Origin: Azomonas agilis
GTDB taxonomy: Bacteria; Pseudomonadota; Gammaproteobacteria; Pseudomonadales; Pseudomonadaceae
NCBI RefSeq assembly: GCF_007830255.1
Contig: NZ_VLKG01000010.1
Span: 1 to 64,000, forward strand
DNA length: 64,000 bases
Direction: 5' to 3'
The notes beneath the pieces were generated by a model. That model saw nothing but the letters and a program-made list of their open reading frames with translations, ran no database searches and had not been told where the DNA came from. This document shows, piece after piece, positions 8,667 through 17,432 of the stretch; the first letter of the stretch is position 1; each line of letters begins with the position of its first letter. Made by a program: the position numbers and the translations under genes.

Positions 8667-9377
8667 TTAAAAATCGTCTACGACTTCGCCATCTTTGATG
8701 AGGTATTCCCGATTTTGCAAATAGGCATTACGAATGAATACATAGCGATCGCCTGTAATCAGCTTCTCGGCGGCCAGCAGATTAGCTCGATCATCCACTA
8801 CATCCAAGGCATACATACCGTTACGCACCCCCATATTATTCATATAGGGATAGGGGCCCATATAGGCATTTGGCACTAGACCAATGCCATCACGCACGGT
8901 ACTAGGGCCAAAGAACGGCAGCATTACATAAGAACCAGAGCCAACACCCCAAACGCCTAAGGTTTGGCCAAAATCTTCGTTATTACGTTGTAGCCCCATA
9001 GGGGTGGCTACATCCATAACGCCCAACACACCAAAGGTGCTGTTAAACAACACACGGCTGGTATCTACACCAGCGTGCTGAACCTTGCCTTGTAATAGGT
9101 TGTTGGCAAGGTTTGCTACATCACCGATGTTATTGAAAAAGTTAGTAACCCCTTTTTGTACCAATTCAGGGGTAATCTTTTGGTAACCCTGTGCAACAGG
9201 TTTTAATGCATAGGTATCCAGTGTGTCATTAAAGCGGAAAATGGCACGGTTTACATTTTCCCACGGATCTTGCTCAGCAGTAGCCCATGACCAAGTAGGG
9301 CTTAGCATGGCCGCTACCGTTACAATAACGGGCCCAATTTTGCGGGTACCCAACCGTTTCATTCCAGAACTAAGCAT
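8667..9377 (-). CDS. mlaA: MlaA (VacJ) outer-membrane lipid-asymmetry protein
   Basis: A 236-residue protein with the MlaA core: DPWENVNRAIFRFND at the start of the mature part, VTNFFNNIGDVANLANNLLQG, GQTLGVWGVGSGSYVMLPFFGPST and the C-terminal ridge. MlaA sits in the outer membrane with porins and removes misplaced phospholipids from the outer leaflet for return by the Mla pathway. The signal sequence (KRLGTRKIGPVIVTVAAM...WSWA) lacks a lipobox and the whole protein contains no cysteine, so it cannot be a lipoprotein as in E. coli. ATG 9377 was chosen; a further in-frame TTG at 9425 has no ribosome site, and ATG 9362 is also possible. The location next to rssB matches the PA2796-PA2800 region. 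Confidence 0.9.
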   Translation of the reverse strand: MLSSGMKRLGTRKIGPVIVTVAAMLSPTWSWATAEQDPWENVNRAIFRFNDTLDTYALKPVAQGYQKITPELVQKGVTNFFNNIGDVANLANNLLQGKVQHAGVDTSRVLFNSTFGVLGVMDVATPMGLQRNNEDFGQTLGVWGVGSGSYVMLPFFGPSTVRDGIGLVPNAYMGPYPYMNNMGVRNGMYALDVVDDRANLLAAEKLITGDRYVFIRNAYLQNREYLIKDGEVVDDF

Positions 9378-9577
9378 CAAAGTAGACCCCTGTAAAACAA
9401 CGCCATTGGGCGGTTGTACCGCCAATTCGAAGATGAGTATATAAACCTATTGGCTGACTCAAGCTTCAAGCAGAGCACAACCATCTCAATTTACGACAAA
9501 CCGGGAAGGCTAGTTTAAGCTAGCCTCAAACTGAGCATCCATTAAAACTATTATTTTACCTTCCTAAGGAAGTCATC

Positions 9578-9847
9578 ATGTCCACACCCGAACTGCAATC
9601 CCACCTCACAGCCCTGCGTGATCAGCTGAGCCAGAGTAACACGCTTACTGAAGCCGAGCGTGCTTCTTTAATCGCACTGGCACAGGACATTACTGATCGA
9701 CTGGCTAACAATACTCCTCTCAATCAAGACTCAAACTCGCTCACCGACACCCTAAATTTGGCCGTGGAGCGCTTAGAAGTGGAACACCCAACCTTGGTTG
9801 TTACACTACGCAATATCGTACAAAGCCTAGCCAATATGGGGATCTAA
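9578..9847 (+). CDS. DUF4404 family protein
   Basis: An 89-residue, acidic, mostly helical cytoplasmic protein matching the short DUF4404 family of Pseudomonas and relatives. It has an N-terminal amphipathic helix (SHLTALRDQLSQ), a polar middle, and a C-terminal helix HPTLVVTLRNIVQSLANMG. A ribosome site AAGGAA lies 6 bases before the ATG. It faces queF convergently, the arrangement found near PA2805-PA2806. No function is known for the family. Confidence 0.75.
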   Translation: MSTPELQSHLTALRDQLSQSNTLTEAERASLIALAQDITDRLANNTPLNQDSNSLTDTLNLAVERLEVEHPTLVVTLRNIVQSLANMGI

Positions 9848-9865
9848 TCTCCACTATAGATAAGC

Positions 9866-10708
9866 TCACTGCCGCACCGTGCGCAGGTTCAGGATGGAGC
9901 ATCCTGCATCCGTGGTGCGGTAGGGATTAATGTCCAATCCCCCGCGACGCACATAACGTGCATACACAGTTAAACGCTCAGGCTGAACCAAGCGCTGTAT
10001 ATCCAAAAAAATACGCTCAACACACTGCTCATGGAAATCAGCATGCCGCCTAAAACTCACGATATACGCCAATAAACTGGCGGGCTCTAAGGCTAAGCCT
10101 CGGTAATCAATAACCAAGCTGCCCCAGTCAGGCTGCCCTGTAACCGGACAATTAGAACGCAACAAATGGGTATACCAGCAAAAGTCTGCCACTAAAGCCG
10201 CTTGGGAGACACGCAGCAACTCCGGTTTTGGGGCATCGTAGTGCTCAATATTGATGTCTATATCATCAATACACTGCCCCGGCAGTGTTGCAATGCCCTC
10301 TAAACGGGCCTCATCTAAACTCTTAATACGTACAGTCACGGCCTTACCCGCTACGGCGGATAAATCTTGAATCAACACGCCAGTCAACTGAGCAACGTCA
10401 GAAAAAACACTTTGATTCAATGAGTTAAGATATAACTTGAAGGACTTAGACTCAATCATGTAAGGCGAATCGGCTGGAATCTGAAACTCAGCTACCGCCA
10501 CTACGGGTTTTCCAGTAGGCAGCAGCCAAGACAGTTCGTAGCAATTCCAGACATCAGCACCAATATAGGGCAAACTTTGTGCTGACATCCCTAGCTCAGC
10601 CCATTTTAGAGCACGAGAAATAGGAAACAGCAGGCTGGGATCGTAGCGATCCACATACTCTGTCGTTTTGCCAAGCGGTGATTGCTCAGCCGAATGCTGC
10701 ACACTCAA
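9866..10708 (-). CDS. queF: NADPH-dependent 7-cyano-7-deazaguanine reductase QueF
   Basis: A 280-residue enzyme of the long (YqfD/E. coli-like) QueF type, made of two tandem T-fold halves. It reduces preQ0 to preQ1 for queuosine synthesis in tRNA. The N-terminal half has the QueF motif [14 protein letters not shown], and the C-terminal half carries the catalytic Cys187 in [14 protein letters not shown]. The only sensible start is a TTG at 10706-10708: AAGGAG lies 7 bases upstream and there is no nearby ATG. The C-terminal end is 18 bases from the convergent DUF4404 gene. Confidence 0.95.
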   Translation of the reverse strand: MSVQHSAEQSPLGKTTEYVDRYDPSLLFPISRALKWAELGMSAQSLPYIGADVWNCYELSWLLPTGKPVVAVAEFQIPADSPYMIESKSFKLYLNSLNQSVFSDVAQLTGVLIQDLSAVAGKAVTVRIKSLDEARLEGIATLPGQCIDDIDINIEHYDAPKPELLRVSQAALVADFCWYTHLLRSNCPVTGQPDWGSLVIDYRGLALEPASLLAYIVSFRRHADFHEQCVERIFLDIQRLVQPERLTVYARYVRRGGLDINPYRTTDAGCSILNLRTVRQ

Positions 10709-10749
10709 TGAGCCACTCCTTCACGATGAGACACTTAAAAACCACTTTC

Positions 10750-11529
10750 TTAGTGCCTTATACCACGTCCTTCCTTAAGCAAGAAATAGGCCCATACATA
10801 AAGAGCTATACTGACCAAAGTCATAAAACCTATGGCTATACCGATGTGAATGTCCGATATTCCCAGCATTCCGTAGCGAAAAGCGTTGACCATGTGCAGG
10901 ATAGGATTCACCAGCGACACCCCTTGCCAGAACGAAGGCAACAGGTGAATGGAGTAAAAAACGCCACCTAAATAGGTCAGAGGTGTCAAAATAAAGGTGG
11001 GTACGATGGAAATATCGTCAAAATTCCGTGCAAATACAGCATTGATAAAACCACCTAAAGAAAAAATAGCCGCCACCAGCAGTACAACCAACAACATCAC
11101 ACCGGGATGATGCAAGGGCCAGTCGATAAACAGGATAGATAAGCCAGATACCAAAACCGCTACACACAGTCCTCGGCAGATCCCTCCCAGCACAAAGCCG
11201 CTGATGATCACATGGGGCGAAACCGGAGACACCAAGAGCTCCTCAATAGACCGGTGGAATTTGGTGCTGAAAAAGCTGGAAACCACATTGCCATAGGCGT
11301 TGGTAATCACCGACATCATGATCAGGCCGGGTACGATGTAGGTTAGATAGGGGAAGCCATCCATTTCCCCAATACGGCTACCGATCAATTGGCCAAAAAT
11401 CAAAAAGTACAGCAGCGTGGTAATGCAGGCTGGCAATAGCGTCTGAGGCCAAATGCGTACAAAGCGCCGCACTTCACGCCGGACGATGGTTTTTAGGGCC
11501 ACCAGATTGGCATAGAATGCAGTTTTCAT
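10750..11529 (-). CDS. ABC-2 type transporter permease (YadH-like)
   Basis: A 259-residue permease with six predicted membrane segments and the ABC-2 signature region near the middle (ISGFVLGGICRGLCVAVLVSGLS in shortened form, with the ELLVSPVSP motif just before it). It overlaps the ATPase gene by 4 bases (ATGA), so the two form one transporter, most likely a homodimeric exporter. The pair corresponds to YadH/YadG of E. coli and PA2811-PA2812. The substrate is not known. Confidence 0.85.
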   Translation of the reverse strand: MKTAFYANLVALKTIVRREVRRFVRIWPQTLLPACITTLLYFLIFGQLIGSRIGEMDGFPYLTYIVPGLIMMSVITNAYGNVVSSFFSTKFHRSIEELLVSPVSPHVIISGFVLGGICRGLCVAVLVSGLSILFIDWPLHHPGVMLLVVLLVAAIFSLGGFINAVFARNFDDISIVPTFILTPLTYLGGVFYSIHLLPSFWQGVSLVNPILHMVNAFRYGMLGISDIHIGIAIGFMTLVSIALYVWAYFLLKEGRGIRH

Positions 11530-12455
11530 GCTTGAACCTCAGTCGGCTGTTGCTCCAATAACGAGACAAATAAGGCCTCCAAACGATTAGTCCGACTGCG
11601 CACGCCTAACACCTCAATGCCAAGCCGAGCTAACTGCGCGAATAAATCCGTTAAGCCCTGTTGCGTACCAATTTGTATTTCCAAGCTATGCTCGTCCACC
11701 AAATGCGCGGTATAGCCCGATAACACGGGCGCTTGAGTGCAGAGTTTTTTTAAATCCAAAATTAGGGTTTCAGCAGGCAGCTCTTTCAGCAAGGACTTCA
11801 TGCTGGCATTTCGCACAATATGGCCGTGGTTGATGATGGCCAGATGGCGACACAGATGCTCGGCCTCTTCCAAATAGTGCGTAGTCAGAATGATGGTGGT
11901 GCCCTTGCGGTTGAGCTCGGCTAAAAAGTCCCAAGTAGAGCGCCGCAACTCAATATCAACGCCAGCAGTTGGCTCATCTAAAATCAGCAAACGAGGCTGA
12001 TGCATCAAGGCCCGCGCAATCATCAGTCGGCGCTTCATGCCTCCAGACAGCATACGCGCTGCCGTATCGCGCTTATCCCACAAACCAAGCTGGATAAGGC
12101 ACTCCTCAGCCCGCTCCTTGGCAATGGAGGCCTTAACCCCGTAGTAACCGGCTTGCGTCACTAGGATATCGAAGCAGTGTTCAAACACACTGAAGTTGAA
12201 CTCCTGAGGAACCACGCCCAGACAGCGTTTAAGCCCCGCAGGATCGGTGTCTAAATCATGACCAAACACCTCAACCTGCCCTGCGCTTTTGTTCACTAAG
12301 GTGGAGAGGATGCCAATCAGGGTGGATTTTCCCGCACCGTTTGGCCCTAACAGGGCAAAAAAATCGCCCTCTTGAATCTGAAGATCAACGCCGGCCAGTG
12401 CCTGAAAACCATTGGCATAGACCTTGGTCAGTTGCTTGATGGATACTGCCGCCAC
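11526..12455 (-). CDS. ABC transporter ATP-binding protein (YadG-like)
   Basis: A 309-residue ATPase with Walker A GPNGAGKSTL, the signature LSGGMKRRL, Walker B LLILDEPTAGVD and the H-loop TTHYLEEAE. About 80 residues after the nucleotide-binding domain form the C-terminal extension common in DrrA/CcmA-type exporters. It starts with GTG at 12455, with AGGAG 10 bases upstream. The permease gene overlaps its stop. Function: energises export by the YadH-like permease; substrate unknown. Confidence 0.88.
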   Translation of the reverse strand: MAAVSIKQLTKVYANGFQALAGVDLQIQEGDFFALLGPNGAGKSTLIGILSTLVNKSAGQVEVFGHDLDTDPAGLKRCLGVVPQEFNFSVFEHCFDILVTQAGYYGVKASIAKERAEECLIQLGLWDKRDTAARMLSGGMKRRLMIARALMHQPRLLILDEPTAGVDIELRRSTWDFLAELNRKGTTIILTTHYLEEAEHLCRHLAIINHGHIVRNASMKSLLKELPAETLILDLKKLCTQAPVLSGYTAHLVDEHSLEIQIGTQQGLTDLFAQLARLGIEVLGVRSRTNRLEALFVSLLEQQPTEVQA

Positions 12456-12533
12456 GACTACGCCACTCCTATCATCGAACGCTTTAGGGGGCTCATTGTA
12501 GCCTTTAACGCTTGAATGTAAGGGGGCTTTCCC

Positions 12534-14441
12534 TCAGTAAAAATACCAACGCAAGGCTAAACCTGCCTCGGTCACAGGCTCGAACCCTTGAGTAAAGTCA
12601 CGTCGGAGGGAAAACCGAATGCCTAAGTTCTTGTCCCAGTCCCACTGCTGAGTGGCCTGAAACTGCCGCCGCACAGTTCCGTTGTGAAAGTAATCGCCTG
12701 AACCTTCCAGCACAAAACCTCCTAACGTGTTATGCCACAAAAGCCCAGTATTAAACCCCAAGGCCGGTGCCAGAAAAGCGCCAAAATTTCGATTGTGCTC
12801 AAGGCGCGCAGTGACTAAGCCAAAGGTTCTCAATTGATCCGTCCAAGCTTGAGTAACTCCGCCACCGCCACTGACATGACTGACCAGCACCTCTTGCTCA
12901 TGCTGATCCAAAACGCGCTCTAAACCCCCTCGTACTTGCCACGACCAAGGTTTTAACAAATCCGTGCGCGGTGTCATGGAGCGAATCCCAGCCAACTCAA
13001 GGTTCTGAAACTGCCAATGGCCGCCTTCATATTGGCGAACCGCTAACTTGGCAATTTCAATCTGGGCACCTAGGGGAAATCCAGTAAGGCGGTCGTTCAG
13101 ATCATGGTAAGCCATACGCAAACCGTACTCAGCAAACGTACGGGACTCACGCTGACCCAGCGTCCCCGTTACAGAACGTGATTGATGACCGAGCTCTGGG
13201 ACTTCTGGCTGAGTCACCTCCAGCGGATTCGGTGGATTATCCTGAATGCCCCGCAACAGTGCGTAACTACGTCGCGCTGTTTGGGTATCACGATCCTTGC
13301 CCGTTGCTCGATACCGCAACAAACGATAGGCCGCATCCTGTATCAAAGCGCGCCGTGCTGTGGGTTGTCTTTGAAACTCAGTATCCTCTAAGGTGCGCTC
13401 CCCTTCTGCCAGTTGCTTGGCCCAAGTACGCTCTTGCTCTGTCAACTCCGCTTCACGCACCAGCAACTCCCGCTCACGCGAAGCACGATAACGAACCTGA
13501 GTGACCAAGCCCGCCTCTTGCACCGCCTTAACCGTATCGGTAGGAATAGCAGTTAGGTGAAAGTCCTGCGTTAAACGCAGCCCTGGACGTGCCACCTCTA
13601 ACAGTTCTAATACTCGGTAAGAACAGTTTTCATCAAAAAAGTAATAGTCAAAGTCAAACCGCTGCAATTCCCAGACGTGCTCCAGCATACGCACAGCTTC
13701 ATCAGGGGTGATGTCCAGCGAGTACTCCCACAGATCACGGTTTTCCAACCGATTGTATTCGGCGATTTTTTCGTGGTACGGCAAAATGGCAAACTGCCCG
13801 GGATAACCACCCATCACGCCTTTCCACGCATACAGCATGCTGTTATCCGCATCATCAATAGCGGCCCCAAAATTTAGGGCATAACTTAACAATGAGGTTC
13901 CCCGATCGGCCGCTTCGGGCGGATCGACACGCAATAAGGTATGTCCAAAGATGGATGAGGGGCTATTTAAATAAGCCGCCGGAAAGACTAACACCACATG
14001 GTGCGGATTAATTTCGGCAAACCATTGCTGAAACGCAGGGCAATCTACTTTAGGTAAATCGGTTAGCTGAAGTTGTTCCCTGAGCCAGCGCGCACGGGCC
14101 GGATACACACACTGGGCATGCTGATCGGCAAGACGCACAGGAGCATATAAAGCCTTTAGAGTCGCTACTAACTCCGCTTGAGGATCTTGTAAGCCTTCTT
14201 TACTGAGAAAAAACGACTCATCCACCACATGACTACGCCAACGGCCCCAAGCATCGCGCTCGTACCTATTAAGGAGCAACCAAAATTCGTGTTGGGATAA
14301 CTGAGAGCGTTTCGCCGAATCTAAGGCAGGAACAGCAGCCTGAACAGCGCCACAGCCGATCAGCGCAAACCACAGAAGGCCTCGAACCATCAACCCACTA
14401 AGCAGCCCCCTAAATCCATAAGGGGCGCTTTTAAGCCGCAT
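12534..14441 (-). CDS. DUF4105 outer-membrane-associated protein
   Basis: A 635-residue exported protein. An N-terminal hydrophobic segment (about residues 18-35, ending GAVQAA) is a signal peptide. The DUF4105 domain follows (HVVLVFPAAYLNSPSSIFGHTLLRVD, Y-FFDENCSYR, with His/Asn/Cys residues typical of an NlpC/P60-like fold). The last 250 residues alternate in the style of a beta-barrel and end in RWYFY, a terminal aromatic as in outer-membrane proteins. The gene is followed on no convergent partner, and it begins 4 bases after the DUF3015 stop; the pairing of these two is common in Pseudomonas. A second possible start is ATG 14390. Biochemical function is unknown. Confidence 0.8.
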   Translation of the reverse strand: MRLKSAPYGFRGLLSGLMVRGLLWFALIGCGAVQAAVPALDSAKRSQLSQHEFWLLLNRYERDAWGRWRSHVVDESFFLSKEGLQDPQAELVATLKALYAPVRLADQHAQCVYPARARWLREQLQLTDLPKVDCPAFQQWFAEINPHHVVLVFPAAYLNSPSSIFGHTLLRVDPPEAADRGTSLLSYALNFGAAIDDADNSMLYAWKGVMGGYPGQFAILPYHEKIAEYNRLENRDLWEYSLDITPDEAVRMLEHVWELQRFDFDYYFFDENCSYRVLELLEVARPGLRLTQDFHLTAIPTDTVKAVQEAGLVTQVRYRASRERELLVREAELTEQERTWAKQLAEGERTLEDTEFQRQPTARRALIQDAAYRLLRYRATGKDRDTQTARRSYALLRGIQDNPPNPLEVTQPEVPELGHQSRSVTGTLGQRESRTFAEYGLRMAYHDLNDRLTGFPLGAQIEIAKLAVRQYEGGHWQFQNLELAGIRSMTPRTDLLKPWSWQVRGGLERVLDQHEQEVLVSHVSGGGGVTQAWTDQLRTFGLVTARLEHNRNFGAFLAPALGFNTGLLWHNTLGGFVLEGSGDYFHNGTVRRQFQATQQWDWDKNLGIRFSLRRDFTQGFEPVTEAGLALRWYFY

Positions 14442-14444
14442 CAG

Positions 14445-14930
14445 TTAGCTACGAACGTAACGGTTGAGGCGATCATCACGTTTCATCACATCCAAAGTAG
14501 CCGCTAGGACTTGCTCCGCGGTGACATCGGCTGAACTGAAAATTTCAGCAAAGTGTTGATTGGTGATGGATTTAAAATGGGCTCGATCTTCTGGTTCAAC
14601 CCCTAACACGACGGCGTAGGTCGTCAAGGCTTCCCCTTCGCCCTTCGCCATATCTTCCGACAGCTCATCCATCATGTTACTGACAACCAACATGGGCTTA
14701 CCGTCGTAAGTCAGAGTACCGTCCGTACGGCAACCGTTAGTACCGGAGGTCATACCAAAGGTGGCATTCCCTGAAGAACCGTTGGTAGTGGAGGCCACCA
14801 GATGCGAGGGCAATCCTTTAGAGCCCTTAAATAACATGTTTCCCCAACCGCAACCTGGGCCACCGGGGGCTTCTGCTAAGGCTCCAAAGGATACAGCCAT
14901 CAGCATGGAACCTAGAAGGATCCTTTTCAT
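14445..14930 (-). CDS. DUF3015 exported protein
   Basis: A 161-residue protein with a clear signal peptide (MKRILLGSMLMAVSFGALAE). The mature part begins with PGGPGCGWGNMLFKG, a glycine-rich segment diagnostic for DUF3015, and has a second Cys in NGCRTDG that could pair with the first. It is probably periplasmic. It lies directly upstream of the DUF4105 gene with a 3-base gap, so both are likely made together. The family has no assigned function. Confidence 0.8.
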   Translation of the reverse strand: MKRILLGSMLMAVSFGALAEAPGGPGCGWGNMLFKGSKGLPSHLVASTTNGSSGNATFGMTSGTNGCRTDGTLTYDGKPMLVVSNMMDELSEDMAKGEGEALTTYAVVLGVEPEDRAHFKSITNQHFAEIFSSADVTAEQVLAATLDVMKRDDRLNRYVRS

Positions 14931-14980
14931 CCCTATTCCTCTTAATCTGAGATACGTGAAATCCGTACTCTTTTACCCTC

Positions 14981-15025
14981 AAACCTACTTTTAGTTCCTT
15001 AATGCGGGTCACTAAAAGTAGGTTT
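14981..15025. terminator. 15-base perfect inverted repeat after efp
   Basis: AAACCTACTTTTAGT (14981-14995) is repeated in perfect inverted form at 15011-15025, with a 15-base loop. It begins 7 bases after the efp stop on the minus strand. The stem ends in A/T runs, but no separate T-run follows. Most likely it ends efp transcription; it also overlaps the region where a DUF3015 promoter would lie. Confidence 0.55.
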
Positions 15026-15032
15026 TAATGCG

Positions 15033-15599
15033 TTAAGCCTTCACGCGGGATTTGTACTCGCCGGTGCGGGTATCGATTTCGATGGAGTCACCGATTTCGC
15101 AAAACGCGGAGACTTGCAGCTCAGCACCGTTGCTCAGACGGGCTACTTTCATCACTTTACCGGAGGTATCGCCCCGTACTGCAGGCTCAGTGTAGGCAAT
15201 TTCACGCACGATGGTGGTGGGCAGCTCAACGGAGATAACGCGCTCATTGTAGAACACGGCCTCACATACGTCGGTCATGCCGTCTTCAATGAAGGTCAGA
15301 ACGCCTTCCAGATCACCCTTTTCGATCTCGTACTGATTGAACTCATTGTCCATGAACACATACAGAGGATCAGCAAAGTAAGAGTAGGTTACTTCCTTAC
15401 GCTCTAAAATGACGGGTTCTAATTTATCGTCTGCCTTGTAAACGGTTTCAGTGGCTGAACCGTTGAGCAGGTTTTTCAGCTTCATTTTTACAACGGCACT
15501 GTTACGGCCGGACTTGTTGAATTCGGCTTTCTGGATGACCCAGGGCTCACCGTTAATGTTGGCCACTTGGCCGGCACGGAACTCTTGTGCGGTTTTCAT
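15033..15599 (-). CDS. efp: Elongation factor P
   Basis: A 188-residue EF-P with the three OB-like domains. It binds between the P and E sites of stalled ribosomes and rescues proline-stretch synthesis. The tip loop of domain I reads NKSGRNSA with Arg32 in the place of the E. coli Lys34. This is the Pseudomonas/Neisseria-type arginine that EarP modifies with rhamnose. In P. aeruginosa earP lies next to efp; here neither neighbour is earP. The C-terminal [13 protein letters not shown] signature is intact. Confidence 0.97.
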   Translation of the reverse strand: MKTAQEFRAGQVANINGEPWVIQKAEFNKSGRNSAVVKMKLKNLLNGSATETVYKADDKLEPVILERKEVTYSYFADPLYVFMDNEFNQYEIEKGDLEGVLTFIEDGMTDVCEAVFYNERVISVELPTTIVREIAYTEPAVRGDTSGKVMKVARLSNGAELQVSAFCEIGDSIEIDTRTGEYKSRVKA

Positions 15600-15874
15600 A
15601 CGACTATCCGATGGATTAAAGGAAACAAAATCGGGCAGAGACTACACACAATGGATGCAGTCTTCCCTCAAAAACAACCATATAGCTTATCAAGGCTAAA
15701 ACCGATCAGCCAAGGCAACAAGCTGTCGGACAGCCGGCTGCACAGGGGCGCGATCTTATCACTTAAGGGTGCTACTGCGTACCGCTTAGGATTAAAGGTA
15801 TCCGTTTATCCTGTAAGCCTAGAGAAATAAACTGCTGTGCCGATAACCAAACAGAGCATTTATGGGGCCTTGGT
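15600..15874. other. Intergenic region upstream of efp and the coiled-coil gene
   Basis: This 275-base divergent region must hold the promoters for efp (leftward) and the following hypothetical gene (rightward). I could not identify a promoter pair with good consensus in either direction. Short open frames in it have no ribosome sites. No RNA gene is apparent. Confidence 0.5.
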
Positions 15875-16390
15875 ATGCGTATCGAATCCTTGATCTCTGC
15901 ATTCAGTACCTACGCACGTGGTAACACTCAGAACACCTCCTCAATGCCTGTAGCCAGCGCGGAACCTACGTCACATCCCTCAGAGGATGTGCGGGTTAAT
16001 CTATCAGCTCAGGCACACAGCCTCTTTGCCAGCCAAAAAACTAAAACCCAGGGCCAAGACCAAGATATTGAGAACAGTGATTTACCCGATACTCTTAAAC
16101 AAATTTTGCGGCAAATTCGCGAACTGAAACGGCAGATTGCTGAACAAAAGGCCGAGCTACAGCGCGAGTTAAACAGACCTATTGCGAACGAAGCCGATGC
16201 AGATCAGCAGGAAATAAAACTTAGCGGGTTGCAGCACCAAATTTTGGCTCTAACGGGAGCTTTAGTTGAAGCTGTCAGTGCCTTGGGGGAGGCTATGCGT
16301 AAAAATAACCTAACCCAAGAGCAGGCGACCCAAGTCATGGTTTTAGCCTCAAAAGAAGTGAAACCCAAAAAATCCCAAGGCCTGTACTAG
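15875..16390 (+). CDS. Hypothetical protein with central coiled coil
   Basis: A 171-residue protein I do not recognise with certainty. Residues 1-65 are polar and low in structure, with a short VNLSAQAHSLF segment. Residues about 70-108 (LKQILRQIRELKRQIAEQKAELQREL) form a strong coiled coil with leucine/isoleucine heptads, and 120-160 are helical (LQHQILALTGALVEAVSALGEAM). The tail is lysine-rich. There is no signal peptide. The pattern resembles FlxA-like proteins of the flagellar regulon and type III secretion accessory proteins, but that is only a structural likeness. The ribosome site is weak. Confidence 0.6.
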   Translation: MRIESLISAFSTYARGNTQNTSSMPVASAEPTSHPSEDVRVNLSAQAHSLFASQKTKTQGQDQDIENSDLPDTLKQILRQIRELKRQIAEQKAELQRELNRPIANEADADQQEIKLSGLQHQILALTGALVEAVSALGEAMRKNNLTQEQATQVMVLASKEVKPKKSQGLY

Positions 16391-16421
16391 CACCTCGCTA
16401 AACCCAATGAGGTAGCAACCA

Positions 16422-17357
16422 TCACGCCCAGCCGATAGCCTGTAATACCAAGATGCCTATATTCATGGTCAGTGCTGCGGCCAAAGTGGTGAGTACAATA
16501 ATGGCTGCCGCTAACTCATAGTTGGCCCTAATCGCCTGAGCCATCACAAAGCTGGCGGCTGCGGTTGGACTGGCAAAGTTCAAAAACAGCACCCCTAAAT
16601 CAGCGCCTCTAAATCCATACAACACAGCACCCAGTGTCGTAATCAGGGGTAAACAAGCTACCTTCATCCAAGTGGCGCTTAAGGCTAAGTCGCGCTCAGC
16701 ACGCAAGGCATTTAAAGACAGAGATCCCCCAATGCAGATGAGCGCTAATGGAAGTGTCATATGGGCAAAGGATTCTGCAGACACTAACAGCCAGTCGGGT
16801 AAACCGATTTGCCAATAGGCAAAAGGCACTCCTGCTAATACACCAATAATCAGAGGATTTTGGGCAATACTCAGCAAGATAGAACGCGGACTGGCTTTAA
16901 CCTCAGTGCTATAAAACGCCAAAATCATGGCGGATAAGCTGTTGTACAACAAAATGGCAACTGCGGCTAACACCCCTCCCAAGGACATGCCGTAATCCCC
17001 ATAAAGAGTGCTGGATAACGCCAGTCCAATGATGCCATTGTTACCGCGAAAAGTGCCCTGTACATAGACACCTCGATCTTCCCTAGGGCAGCGATAGATC
17101 GCCCAAGCCCAAGCTAAGAAAAAAGCGCCTAAAGTAGCCAAGGCAAAATACAGCACTAACTCCAACTTTAATTGGCTTAAATCGGCTTTAAGTAAGGATA
17201 AAAAGAGTAAAACCGGCATCGTGCCCCGAAACACCAAACTGGAGGCTGTAGAAATAAAAGCAGCATCAATCCACCCCAAACGCCGAATTGCAGCCCCTAC
17301 AAACAGCATGACAAAAACGGGCGCAGTAATGGTCAGCGTCTGGACGATCAGGTTCAT
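16422..17357 (-). CDS. AEC-family transporter (auxin efflux carrier type)
   Basis: A 311-residue membrane protein with about ten hydrophobic segments, in two groups of five around a central loop, as in the AEC/bile-acid-transporter fold. The segments LPLALICIGGSLSL and NFASPTAAASFVMA are typical of the family, as is a broken helix in each half. Family members carry organic anions such as malate, malonate or amino-acid derivatives. ATG 17357 has AAAGGAG 7 bases upstream; a GTG one codon earlier is in frame. The 75 bases between it and roxR contain nothing firm. Confidence 0.82.
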   Translation of the reverse strand: MNLIVQTLTITAPVFVMLFVGAAIRRLGWIDAAFISTASSLVFRGTMPVLLFLSLLKADLSQLKLELVLYFALATLGAFFLAWAWAIYRCPREDRGVYVQGTFRGNNGIIGLALSSTLYGDYGMSLGGVLAAVAILLYNSLSAMILAFYSTEVKASPRSILLSIAQNPLIIGVLAGVPFAYWQIGLPDWLLVSAESFAHMTLPLALICIGGSLSLNALRAERDLALSATWMKVACLPLITTLGAVLYGFRGADLGVLFLNFASPTAAASFVMAQAIRANYELAAAIIVLTTLAAALTMNIGILVLQAIGWA

Positions 17358-17432
17358 CACCTAGCTCCTTTATCCCAACTTAAAGCGGATTAGTTGTTGT
17401 AAATGGGCTTATCCTTGTGCACGCTTACATCA

